Source: Neoscytalidium dimidiatum
Taxonomy: Eukaryota > Ascomycota > Dothideomycetes > Botryosphaeriales > Botryosphaeriaceae
Reading direction: 5' to 3'
Length of the DNA: 64,000 nucleotides
Assembly: GCA_037367355.1 (NCBI GenBank)
Contig: CM074695.1
Location: 4,278,001-4,342,000 of the forward strand
Shown here: positions 47,403 through 57,775 of the stretch, piece after piece
How positions within the stretch are numbered: position 1 is the first letter of the stretch
Layout of the letters: each line of letters begins with the position of its first letter
Notes under the pieces: model-generated
Databases searched by the model: none
Told to the model about the DNA's origin: nothing
The model's input: only the letters and a program-made list of their open reading frames with translations
Position numbers and translations under genes: made by a program

Positions 47403-48984
47403 TCACTTGTCCACCTTCCCCACGCCCCTCAAGCTCAAATACACATCCGTGCCCCAACCCCAGAGGCTCTGCACTGCAATCCCGCCTCCAAAATACTCCG
47501 CATACGCCCTCCCCAGCGGCAGCCCGTAACCCAAACCCGCAAGGCTGCTTCCGGTCGGATTCCCCGCGTCGCCGCCAGGGCCTGAAATGGCGCTCAGGGC
47601 ATCCAACCCATGCCCGCCGCCGCCACCGCCGCCGCCGTGCAACGACGCCCGGGCGTCATCCTCGTTGAACGTGGTGAAGCTGTACTCCCAGATGCGGCTG
47701 TAGTTCTCCGGCGAGATGCCACCGCCACGGTCCCTGATCCTGATCGTCACGCCGGGCGTGCTCTGATCGAGGGGCCTGATGTTCGCCGTGGCGGCCTCCC
47801 TGGCGGGGACCTTCGCCTCGCGCTCCAGTACCGCCGGCGTCTTGCTCGCGCGATCGACGTTGCCCTGGTCCTCGTTCGTGATGGCGGCCTCCTCGCCGTG
47901 CCTGGGGTTGGCCTCGCTCGGGGCCGGCGGGCGCGGCGGGGCGGGCGTCTCGGGCAGCGGCGCGATGGTGACCTCGACGGGCTCGCGCTCCATGCCGCGC
48001 TCGACGGTGGCGCGGAACGCGTTCTTCAGCAGCTCCGTGATGATGTACTCGAGGTGCATGGGGATGTGGGCGAAGGCGTAGTCGGGCTCGCCGGTGATGA
48101 CCACGCGCGGGCGCACGCCGTACTTGAGCTCGCAGATCTCGGCCACCATGGCCTCGCAGTGGCGCACGATGTCGGCCGGCCGCAGCTGCGTGTCGATGAC
48201 GCCGATGAAGCTGGACTTGTGCGACGGGTTCGTGCTCGAGTCCGCCCACCCGCGGCGCTCTTCCCCCGCGGGCGGCTCGTCGTCTTCTTCCGGGAGGAGC
48301 TCGTTGTGCGGCTGCGAGCTCATGTGCAGCGCGATGTGCTGCTCCGCGATCAGCCGCGTGCCGATGCGCGCGCGCAGGTGCTCGTCCAGGAACCGCGTCA
48401 CCTCCGCGGGGCTGATGTACCGCCGCGCCTCGAGGAAGCCCCGGGCCAGGATGCTGATCGTGTTGGCGTGCGTGTGCACCAGGTCCGCCATCACCTCCGT
48501 GAACCGGATCTCGTCCTCCAGCGTCTCGACACGCTTCTCCGCCCACGGCAGCAGCGTTGACAGCGAGTGTAGGTAGTTGCCATGGATCTTCGACACGTGC
48601 GGGTTCGACACGACGATGTAGGGCAGGTTGCGCAGCGATTGGATGCGGTGCGCCAGTCGCGCCGGCAGGATCGAAAGCGTGAAGTTGGCCGAGTCGAAGA
48701 GCTGCTCCGCGGTGAGCGGCGGACGGCCGTGCCTGCGAGGGAGAGAAAGGAAACTCGTCAGTCCTCGCACAGCGAGAACGGTAGGCGCAACTTTACTTAA
48801 CGAGATCGGCGAGTGTCAAAGGGTGCAGCGGGGTCGCGGCGAGCTGAGCGATGTCATCGTCGGTGACTGTTTTGGTCTGGAGATGGCGAGGCCGGGCTCG
48901 AAGAGCTTTCCGAAGCCCATTCACGGAGGCCGTTCTGCTGCCATGGGTGGGTATGGCAGCCGGCCTGAGTATTGAGCGCAGCAT
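47403..48984 (-). CDS. Mitochondrial pyruvate/branched-chain dehydrogenase kinase (PDK family)
   Basis: Matrix GHKL-type kinase expected to phosphorylate Ser of the E1-alpha subunit of pyruvate dehydrogenase (fungal Pkp1/Pkp2) and switch the complex off. Exons 48984-48797 and 48732-47403 with a 64-nt intron; 505 aa. The N-terminus MLRSILRPAAIPTHGSR is a good mitochondrial presequence. An all-helical N-terminal half (to about 200) carries the conserved LPYIVVSNPHVSKIHGNYL region. The ATPase fold has the N-box ELLKNAFRAT (about 295), the G1 box IRDRGGGIS (about 393) and the G2 box GLGYGLPLGRAYAEYFGG (about 459). The ATP lid between G1 and G2 holds eight consecutive Gly before HGLD, and an Ala/Pro/Glu-rich insert lies before G1. 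It ends GTDVYLSLRG. Which E1 it acts on cannot be told. Confidence 0.93.
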
Positions 48985-49780
48985 GGTTGCTGTCGCTCGT
49001 TCTCGGAGTTGATGATCGTGTGCCCAAGCTTCGAGCTTCACCGATTCGTTTCCTGATAAGCTGACAATCACGTGCTGATAGGCACGAACAGGCAATCCTT
49101 GTCTCCATTTCTCTGGGGCTGCCAACGCCTCTGATATCATCTTGCATCCTGGCAACTGTCCAATGGAAGCTTTTCATTACCAATGAAGCGCATCCAGTAC
49201 CATAAACTCAAATTTGGTCAAGTACGCGGATGATACCTGATATACCGAGCTAAGTCGCAACACACGAAGCCTTTTCGACTTTTATGCCTCCCTAGCTCCT
49301 TATCATACATGCATTCCCCTTTATGTAGCGCCATAGTAAAATCAAATCACCAACCAGGTGGTATCCAAATCTTATGCCAAACCTGAAATGCGCAACGCCA
49401 TAGGAAAATCACCAAGGGGATATCTTGTCCAACTTTGGAAAAACAACGGAATCCAAAAACGGCCCAGCGTGCCAAACTGGCCATCCAAAATGACAAAATC
49501 AGCAGCAGTAAAACAAGTTATTGAAGAGAAGAACAAAGTAGTTCAGCAAGAAGGAAAATCCAGAGGATTGTGGACACGAGATCAAACGCAGATCTGTTAA
49601 ATATTCACACGTAGAAATGAAATAGCAGGAGGCGCAGCTCCGCTTTTTTCCACGTCGCCATTAGCCATTAGCCATTACCAACAGCGGTCGTGGCAAAGCT
49701 TCCGAGGTTGGACAAAAAATGAGTCAGCAATGTTGCGGAACAGGAAACATTGGTACATCCAATACGGATAGTCATGATCT
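48985..49780. other. Intergenic, PDK promoter and 3' end of PH gene
   Basis: No gene seen. An exact heptamer repeat lies at 49657-49677. Confidence 0.55.
49657..49677. repeat. Heptamer array GCCATTA x3
   Basis: Three exact contiguous units; not the telomere repeat. Confidence 0.9.
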
Positions 49781-52330
49781 TCACGCCATTACTGCCGTCT
49801 TGATGGTCGTCGTCGAGCCAGCTGAAGAAGGTGGAGGAGGAAGGGGTGCGTTTGGCGGCGGCGCTGGGAGCGGCATGTTCGGCGGAGGAGCCGGCGGAGG
49901 CAAGCCTAGCACAGGCATCGAACGCCTGGGTTGCACCGTAAGCCTCTGCAGTCCATCCGTCTTGAAAGCCCCGATTTGAGTCCCTGGAGGTTGAGCTGAG
50001 GAAGGTCTAACGGGTGGTTCGATCGATGGTGATCTGTTACGGGCCGAAACACCCATGGGGCGACGAGTGGAGAGGAAAGCGGCCGGCTCCGAGCGGATTT
50101 GCATGCTCGTCGGACGGCGAAGCGCTGGTTGCTGTTTGGGCTGTGGATTCTGAGGAGTAGGCGGAAGCTCTACTGTCGGTGGTGGGGCAGGCATGGGTGG
50201 CAGTCCAGTGGTCGGAGGTACGGTAGAAGGCTGGGGTGGTGTTCGCGTGGGTAGTTGAGGTTGAGACGCTCTCTGCTTCAGAGCTGGAGTCGGGTTGACG
50301 TTCACAGGCAGCGCGGGCCCGAGAGATGAAATACGGCGAGCTGGCATAAAGCTGGACGGTCTAACAGGAATGGGACGAAAGCCAGGTTTAGGAGATGGTG
50401 TCTGGCGGTGGATTACGTGCGGATTGAGGGTTGAAGCAGAGGGTAAGCCACCGATAGTAGAAGGCGGGCGTGCAGATTCAGTCTCATCGGTCGAAACCGC
50501 TTGACCAGCAGGAACGGACATCTTCTCAGGAGGCGCGCTGGCACTGCGGATCGTTGGCATTGGGGTATAGCTGTGCGACGACTGGAGATTGAATGGCCGG
50601 GAAAACGACATGCGGTTCTTCATACCCCTGGGTGCGGACCCGTCAGGTGTAGGAGATTTGTAACCCGACTCCTCAGAGGGTGCAGGGGATTGACGGGCAC
50701 CAGCCATAGCTGCGCCAAAGGTGGAATGCCGCTGCGATCGACTGGGTTGGCCTTCGTTCGTGGGGGAGAGTGGTTGCATTGGCATCGATCTCCGTCGTGA
50801 GTTGGCATTGGGGCTCATTGAGAAAGACTTCAGGGTCGTTGGGCTTCGCTGCGCCTCATCTCCCGGTAGAGGAGTTGAGTCTCGTACGGGGGATGGAGGT
50901 CCAGTCGATGTCCCTGGAGAAGTACCCGAGGTCCTATTCGAAGCCATAGACAACCGTGAGTCCTCCCGGAGCTGGTTCAGCTGGCTGCCGTCGTATGAAA
51001 GAGATGTCGTGGCCATGGAAGATGCTTCGACCGACTGCCTCTTAGATGCAAATCGAGATGCAGTAGAAGCCGCGTCCGATGCTCGGTGCATGGAAGTAGC
51101 TGACCAGTCCATTGCTGGCGACCCGACGGGTGACGACACCGGAGACCGGTCGCCGTCGAACCGGCCGTGATCCCGCTGGATCATATAACGATGGCTGGGA
51201 ACCTTGCTGAGCTTGCGCAGTCCATTCTCTTGGCTATTTTCTCGGTCAATCTCAGCCCTGGACCGACGCCCTGCAATGATGTCGATCTCCTGCCTGATTG
51301 CCGTCAACCATGCACCCATCTCCTCTGGGCTGTCAAACACCAAAAGCAGGCTCGTGGCAGTCCTCCTGGCCGCGGCACCTTGCATGCGCAGACGCGATAG
51401 CAACGATCTTGGTTGCTGCGCTGTCACGGTTCCGTCGTCGCTTGTCGACTGTGAGATCTGCAGAACAAAATGCTTTCCCGGAATCAAGTCACACACAAAA
51501 GCGGCCGAGTCCTTGCCTAGCTGCAGAATCTTTTCGGGCATTCTGTCGGACGGGCCTTCGCCGGAGTACTGAAGCAAATAACCAGAGGTGGCCAGCACGT
51601 AAACCTTGTGAGTCAAGTCGGGCGTAACCTGGGCCGAGCTCGTCGACATTCGCTTTTCCCGCTTCTGCAGCTTCTCGGTCGTGGCGGCGGCCTCATCACC
51701 TGCACTTGACAAGTCCAGCTTGCTTTGGAGGTTCTCCCTGAGTATACTGTATTGTCTCTTGTGCGCTTGACTGGAGATAATGGCCTCGGCCGAGGCATTG
51801 GTGGCCTGCAAGGTCGCATGCTTGATGGCCTGCGGGTAGGCCTGGAACAGCGGCGGCGGCTCCCAATTGCTCGATCCCGAGGCTCGCGCACGCCGGTTGA
51901 AAGAGCCGCCGCGCGACTTCGGGGTCATTGCGCGCGGTTCGACGGGCTTGCTGAGGGTGTTGTGCGGCGTGGCGGTGACGGGGCTGAGGGCGGTGGTGGG
52001 CTTCGCTTCTGGCAGGTCCGGGATGGTGGGCAGTCCGCTCTCGTGGTGGCCGCGTGCTCTCTCGACTTTGGGGCGGCTGAACAGGCTGAACAGTGACATG
52101 CTCGACTTCCGATGCTCGAGCCTGGCTGGCGGGTTCGGCACGGGCTGCGGCTGCGGCTGCGGCGGTGCGACGTTGTGCGCCGGCGGTGGTAGCACGACGG
52201 GGCGAGAGCGTCTCCAGCGCGAGCTCTGCGGCACATGGACGCGGTCGACCTGGGTCTGGAGGGGCGGGAGGTTTTTCAGGCCGCGGCGCGAGCCGATCGA
52301 GTCGGCGGCGGCCTTCTCGTCCTCGGCCAT
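49781..52330 (-). CDS. PH-domain protein with long disordered Ser/Pro-rich tail
   Basis: Intronless, 849 aa. The N-terminal 160 residues are basic and Pro-rich. A short helical segment follows (about 160-225), then a PH-like domain at about 241-350 (KVYVLATSGYLLQYSGEG as first strands, final helix PEEMGAWLTAIRQEID). PH domains bind phosphoinositides or partner proteins, so a cortical or membrane-associated adaptor role is likely. Residues 370-849 are Ser/Pro/Thr-rich and disordered, ending in a proline stretch (PPPAPPPNMPLPAPPP) that could bind profilin or SH3 proteins. Start is the ATG giving MAEDEK; the frame continues upstream to 52525 only through non-ATG codons. Divergent from the coiled-coil gene. 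No catalytic domain seen; specific function unknown. Confidence 0.85.
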   Translation of the reverse strand: MAEDEKAAADSIGSRRGLKNLPPLQTQVDRVHVPQSSRWRRSRPVVLPPPAHNVAPPQPQPQPVPNPPARLEHRKSSMSLFSLFSRPKVERARGHHESGLPTIPDLPEAKPTTALSPVTATPHNTLSKPVEPRAMTPKSRGGSFNRRARASGSSNWEPPPLFQAYPQAIKHATLQATNASAEAIISSQAHKRQYSILRENLQSKLDLSSAGDEAAATTEKLQKREKRMSTSSAQVTPDLTHKVYVLATSGYLLQYSGEGPSDRMPEKILQLGKDSAAFVCDLIPGKHFVLQISQSTSDDGTVTAQQPRSLLSRLRMQGAAARRTATSLLLVFDSPEEMGAWLTAIRQEIDIIAGRRSRAEIDRENSQENGLRKLSKVPSHRYMIQRDHGRFDGDRSPVSSPVGSPAMDWSATSMHRASDAASTASRFASKRQSVEASSMATTSLSYDGSQLNQLREDSRLSMASNRTSGTSPGTSTGPPSPVRDSTPLPGDEAQRSPTTLKSFSMSPNANSRRRSMPMQPLSPTNEGQPSRSQRHSTFGAAMAGARQSPAPSEESGYKSPTPDGSAPRGMKNRMSFSRPFNLQSSHSYTPMPTIRSASAPPEKMSVPAGQAVSTDETESARPPSTIGGLPSASTLNPHVIHRQTPSPKPGFRPIPVRPSSFMPARRISSLGPALPVNVNPTPALKQRASQPQLPTRTPPQPSTVPPTTGLPPMPAPPPTVELPPTPQNPQPKQQPALRRPTSMQIRSEPAAFLSTRRPMGVSARNRSPSIEPPVRPSSAQPPGTQIGAFKTDGLQRLTVQPRRSMPVLGLPPPAPPPNMPLPAPPPNAPLPPPPSSAGSTTTIKTAVMA

Positions 52331-53045
52331 GACTGGCACAGCGGAGGACGCGCGGTCAGAATGCGGAAGTGAGAGACATGCACTCGGCCGGGGTGCCGGG
52401 AGGGTTGGAGGCCTGGAGCTCGCCGGTACGAGGGCGGTGACGGTGGGAGAGAGCGAGCAATTGAAGTTGAGAATCGAGGAGAACAGGAATAGAAGTCGGG
52501 AGCGTGCGGGCGGCGGCCGTGACACAGGACGCTCGAGGCCAATCTACCTGGGACAGGACTGCAGATTTTGAGGCGGCGCGACCCGGCTGATGGCTGGCAA
52601 CGAGTCGGCAGCCAGGCAGTGGGTTTGGCGCGCGGTGGGCATATCCATGTACGAGGATCGCAGCAGCGCGGAGCAGGCGTCGGCGGCCAGGGCAATATGT
52701 CACCGCAGAGCGCGCAGACAAGCGGTTCCCAGAAGACTCGAAAGTCAAAAGGGAGCCGGGCGGTGGCCCGAGAGCTGTAGGCTCTGGCGCGCGGTTTCAC
52801 CTAGCGGCCAGGAGTCGCCATGCTGCAAGAGCGCTACTTCGTTTCAGTCTCGGCGCGCTTGAGCTCAGCGGGCAGTGCGGCACTGCTGTTTTGGGGAGGG
52901 CTAATATAACGGGCGTGCCGAAAGCGTTCGCCTGTCGGACGCCAACGGCGGGCAGTAGTCGCGTGCCTGACAGGCCGTGTGCCTGGCCCGCGCCTGCTTC
53001 CGAATCGCATCGCGCGGCGGGCGCTGGGCGCGCGTGCGGCCCAAG

Positions 53046-53075
53046 CTGGCGCTGGCGCTGGCACTGGCACTGGCG
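53046..53075. repeat. Hexamer array CTGGCR x5
   Basis: Units CTGGCG x2, CTGGCA x2, CTGGCG in exact register. Confidence 0.9.
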
Positions 53076-53080
53076 GCCGC

Positions 53081-53110
53081 GGCATGGGGGGGCATGGGGG
53101 GGTATGGGGC
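53081..53110. repeat. Decamer array GGCATGGGGG x3
   Basis: Two exact units and one variant (GGTATGGGGC). Gives G-runs of 7, 7 and 4 on the plus strand, about 230-260 bp upstream of the coiled-coil gene start. Confidence 0.9.
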
Positions 53111-53341
53111 GCTGCGGCGGGCGGTAGGGTAGGGTATTGTAGTTCCTAGGCGCTCCCCGTCCAGGCTGGGCCCTGCATGCTGCATCGGCCTGCGCGTGCC
53201 GGCGCCCCAATTGGCTGCGCGGCTGATCGCTCCGCTGCAGGTGACGCATTCAGCAGCGTCGTGGGCTGTCGGTGGGGAGACTTCATCGCCGCCCTCCACC
53301 AGCTCTGCGCCGCGTACAAAGAGATTCCGCCGCTGTGATCT

Positions 53342-54425
53342 ATGCCGGACATCAACTCGCTCTCGGGCGCTGCCCCTCAGATGGCCTCCGACAACAATCA
53401 CTCTCCGAGCCCGCACCAGGCCCCGCACTCGCTGGCCGCCGCAGCCGCCCTCAATGCCCACGAAGAGCGCCGCTCCAACTCCTCGAGCCAGCGCAATTCC
53501 ACCAGCCGACGCCGATCCAGCGTCCGCATGAACCTCAACCTCATGGACCCCAACCTGCCCATGCCGTCCGAGGTCCAGATGAGCCCGACCCTGCACTCGC
53601 ACCGTCCGTCGTGGCCCGCGAGCCCCTCCCACAATCGCGCCCCGAGCTTGGGTGAGATCCACCAGGAGCTTGAGAACGAGCAGGAAGCCCAAGTGGTACG
53701 CCCATTCTCCTTCCCCAATCCGTCCGGACGCGGTCTCTGACCCGTGGTGTCCTCCAGAATCGCCTGCTGCAGATGATCCGCCGCCAGCAGGCAGAGATTG
53801 CTGCCCTCCGCGCAAACGACAATACCCCGCCTGCCGCAGGCCCGCGCGAGAGTGCCATCGATGATAGCACGCCGTCGTCGGAGCGTTCGCTGTCTCTGCC
53901 TCAGTCCGCTACTGCGTCTCAGTCGAATGTCTCACAGATTGCCCCGCCTCGTGCCCGCTCGCCAATGCCCGCGGCTTCAGGCCAGGGTAGCCTCTCGCGC
54001 AACAGCAGCTACAGACAGTCTCGGAATAGCAGCAGGGCTGGCAGCCCTGCCTTACGTCCAACATCCCACCATAGCGAAAGTGGTGACTGGCTCCTTGGCA
54101 GCTCTGGAAGTCGGGACGAGAGTGCATTCTACCAGGCCGAGACACAGATGCTCACGCGGGAAAACCAGATGCTCAAGATGAGGATTCGTGAACTCGGTAT
54201 GCAGCCACCTTCTATCGGACCTGTCCGCGACTGACCTTGATAGAACGCCAACTTCACGACCTGAACCCAAGCTCCCCTCAGGCGCCAGCCATTAGCTCGA
54301 ATCTCTCCAGCCCGCCGCTTCGCCCGGCTGAAGATTCAGCCACGGCGGAGGCCGGGGCTAGCAACACCCGCACCACCCCCGCCGACGCCGGGGGAAGCAC
54401 AACGGCCGCAACATCCGCTGCCTAG
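53342..54425 (+). CDS. Ser-rich coiled-coil protein, unknown function
   Basis: Three exons, 53342-53695, 53758-54196 and 54244-54425 (phases 0 and 1), giving 324 aa. Not a named family to me, though the segment SLGEIHQELENEQEAQVNRL resembles conserved uncharacterised ascomycete proteins. Two short heptad-containing helices are visible: one at about 105-137 (EIHQELENEQEAQV then NRLLQMIRRQQAEIAALRA), split exactly by intron 1, and one at about 243-272 (LTRENQMLKMRIRELERQL), split by intron 2. The rest is Ser/Pro/Asn-rich and disordered. No basic DNA-binding region precedes the helices, so a bZIP factor is unlikely; a cytoskeletal or scaffold adaptor is more plausible. Start codon is the first ATG after an in-frame stop. 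Confidence 0.8.
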
Positions 54426-55826
54426 GCTAGTACAGCGCCATTCCCATCAATCTCAGCTCCTATTGGTTTCCGTTTCCTTTCCTTTTCTTTTTCCCATTTT
54501 CGGGACCCTCGGCATTTTACTAGCAAGCAGTACGGCGCGGGGCGTTCGGGCATCAACGGAATCTCGTGGCTTAACGTGCTCTCGCCAAGCGAGATCATAC
54601 GCATTGTTCATTTGGGTCAAGCGCGATATCAAGGACGTTCTCTTTCGGTGATGTCTAATGCGGAATGCGGGACCTGGCGCAGGAACGAGGGTGGCTACAA
54701 GCGGTGCAGCAAGGGGTGTTTCAGCCAACGACTTTTTGTGAATCTCAGAAGGGCAATCATGAAGCAGGGCGTTCACGGTGGCTGCCTAGTTACGAAGCAT
54801 CTTAGTACCAAATCAGGCTATTCCGATGATTTGAGTGGAGCGCGGTCAGCAGCCACGCAAGCGCTCGTCGCAATATGCGGGCAGCCTCTGCTACAACGCT
54901 CTTGACCGGTCCCACCTATACACGGCAAAGGATCGATGCCACGACCCTCATCTTCAGTGAACGAGAAGTTCCATCCTCATCAAATATATTTAGATTTGAG
55001 ATCCACCGGCTGCGCCGCTCTCCCATTCCCCCCCGCCAGCCTCCGCCGAGACAAATACGAGAGATGCTGTCGGAACTGAGACATCGATATTGCTCCGCAG
55101 ACTGCGCTTGGCGTGCTACCAAGCCACACAACGAAGGCGGAGCACGAACGGCGATTCTTATAGCGGCGAAGGCAGTAACCCATAGAAATTCATCACTATT
55201 GCCTCCCCCCCGATAATGCAGCTCGCATTGCTTTTCCGAGAGTCGCTGTTATTCCCATTACCTTATCGTCCGGGGGGTGCTGCTTCATCGCTGTCCATCA
55301 CTGCTTCCGGTTTGGGTAGTCCTGCCACGGCTGCCCCACTTGACTCAGCATCAACCCCCCCTTCCCTTCTTTTCCCCACTATGCGATCGTCGACGCGCGC
55401 CCATGCACCGTCTTCGTGCGTCCCAACCATCGCCGTGATAGGGGATACGCGGGGGATATAGGAAAGAGAGAGGAAAGGGAAAGTCGATGTGCTATACTTC
55501 GTCTCCCCTATCGCACCTCGGCGCGCCTTAGTCCGCTGATCTTATAGTCGGATCACTCACCACGGCGCCCCTCCCTCGCCTGTTATCACCGCTTCACGTT
55601 CGCGCCTTGACTAGCTGGGTGCCGTGCGGATGTCGCGAGGACTAATGGAACCGCTGGTTACTATGATAGATCGTTGCGGTTATGTCAAAGTCACTTAAGC
55701 AGGGAAGAGGGCGTCGCTGGCAGGTAGGGATCATGCTGGTCCAGAATGAAAAACGCTGCTGCTTGAGCCGGACGACGAGCGTGAAGAGACGGCGGGTAAG
55801 TGCGTCGGCAGCGCGGTAGCGCGCAG

Positions 55827-55848
55827 GCACGCACGCACGCACGCACGC
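55827..55848. repeat. GCAC tetranucleotide repeat
   Basis: Five GCAC units plus GC. Confidence 0.9.
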
Positions 55849-57019
55849 CCGGGAGCACGTGGTGGGGAAGGGGAGGAGGAGGTAACTATTGTTTCAGCAG
55901 ACTGGGGTTCTTGTTCGCCTAGCCGTGCAACCGGCGCTTGGTGGTGCACGGCATGCGAGCACGCTCAACCCGGGTTCGGAGGCCGGCCGCCGGTGGAGGG
56001 GTAATGCTTGTGGCTGGGGGTCGTCATGGCTGGGGCGGGCGGCAATCTATCGATTGGCAGGGCGGGACGGGAAAAAAGCGTGTCAAGACGTTCAAGGCGG
56101 ACTTGAGTGTCGGCAATCTTGCGTTAGAGGATGCTTCGCATAAGGTTTGCTTAACTTTTGGCGACCGTTTTCACGAAAGAAAAAAAAGCGTAACTACTAC
56201 TAACGTTGGTAGTATGAGTATAAAGAGACGGGGAACAATCAACGTGGCCCGTTTCCTTCTTCTCTGTCTTTGCTGAAGCGCCACGTTGCCGCATTCTTCG
56301 CCTTAGCAGCTACGTCCGCAGTAACTTTCTTTCCCTCTCCCTTGGGCTGCCGGCCCACCCGTCTATACGATTCTCGCCGTCCTCGGACCGAGCTCCGCCG
56401 CAGCGAGGACCAGCGGAAGCTTGTAAGCGGAGGCAGAGTCAGGGGGGGTTGGGTAAAGAGCTTGAGGGATCTGGGAGCGGGCGCTGGGCGGTGCTGAAAA
56501 GCTTGTTCGATATGTGTTGTTGTGGCAGGGCATATGCAGATCCCTCCAAGGTCACATGCGCCCACCTCAACGCATGACATTTAGTGCCAGTGACGATAAC
56601 GTCGTTCGACGACCGGACATGAGTGAACAGCCGGTGGCGGTGTGGACTGATCTTCCGGGGTCGAAGAGACTCGTCGTCTGTGCCTGACCGGCAGACAGGT
56701 AGGTGGCTGGTTGCGGTCCTGTCGCAGCTAAGCGCTCAAGGTTGATGTGCTTGTCGTGCGTATCGGACAAAACCGGCATGAGATCAATGTCGTAGATACT
56801 TGGCCTTGACGACTGTGAACAGGCTCACACGACGGTTCTTCCTCCGATCGATTCCCTGATTTGAGACCGTGTACGCACGCAAGGGCTGCTTGGGTCTATG
56901 CAAGTGTGATGCGTGTATGATCACGGCGCGTGGAGAAAAGTCGGGAGTGATGTGACCAGGGTGATGACCATGGTGGCGATGATCGTGGACGGCGATAGAC
57001 GTGGAGCACAGTCGACATA

Positions 57020-57166
57020 ATGGCTCTGGCTCGAGCGCGCAATGCCGAAGGACTGATCGGCTTTACTTCACCGGAGGTGGGAAAGGCCAAGGATGTGGGT
57101 GCAGGCGTTCAGCTGGTGGAAACGGCGAAAGCTGTGACAGATGCGGTCGGAGAGATTCAGATCTAA
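57020..57166 (+). CDS. Doubtful 48-codon ORF
   Basis: ATG to TAA with balanced, protein-like composition (ARNAEGLIGFTSPEVGKAKD ... VTDAVGEIQI). No homologue recognised, no clear leader or splice partners; an in-frame TAG lies 24 nt upstream. Could be a small protein, an exon of a missed gene, or chance. Confidence 0.2.
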   Translation: MALARARNAEGLIGFTSPEVGKAKDVGAGVQLVETAKAVTDAVGEIQI

Positions 57167-57775
57167 GCGCGCACTGTGATAGGGAGAAGGAGGGAAACCT
57201 TTGAAGGGAGTATCTGAAGACGTGTCCTTCATGCGGCTATCTAAACTGTGATGAGTACGGTGCTAATATGGTGGAGAGGCTCGCTCTGCGGGACTGGAAG
57301 AGATACTGCACAAATCTCACGAAGTTTTAGTGAATGCTTTGCTAAAGATGCGCATGTGATATCGATACTTAATTCTGTATGGGACCCTCCTCTAACCCAA
57401 TGCGAAAAAGAAGAGATAATAGGAAAGTTTGTGCTCTAGACCGCTGCTGGTCGGTCCTCAACACCCATTTCTGCTTCCATAGATATGTTGCCTCAAACGG
57501 CTACAGCAAGAGCAGGAAATGCACCGATGCGAAAGGGAATAACAGCGAGGAAGCCGCGCGCAAGGAAAAGGATGAGCAGACATAATCCCTGTCGTTGATC
57601 CTAGCCCGAAGGGTCCAAGCTGATCTCCAGGTGGCTTTATTGGATGATCTACGTCGAGGTTATTGGATCCACCCATCACTTTCCTAAGAACGTGCAGCGG
57701 TCGGCCTTGCCTCGCAAACGGAGATTATTAACACATGAAATCGAAATAAGGATGCAACCGACGCCGAACTCATCT

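Larger units (their letters stand above)
52331..53341. promoter_or_regulatory. Divergent spacer, PH protein / coiled-coil protein
   Basis: 1.0 kb, GC-rich, no gene supported. Close to the right end it carries a hexamer and a decamer array (separate entries). Confidence 0.55.
54426..57775. other. 3.35-kb intergenic region
   Basis: No convincing gene. Holds a GCAC tetramer repeat (55827-55848) and a short coding-like frame (57020-57166), both listed separately. Confidence 0.5.

Noticed and set aside
47610..48560. 316-residue plus-strand frame opposite the PDK gene
   Set aside because: Arg/Val/Leu-rich antisense shadow of the kinase; the minus strand has all the GHKL motifs.
49657..49677. GCCATTA repeat considered as an internal telomere-like repeat
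   Set aside because: The unit is TTAGCCA, not TTAGGG, and only three copies are present.
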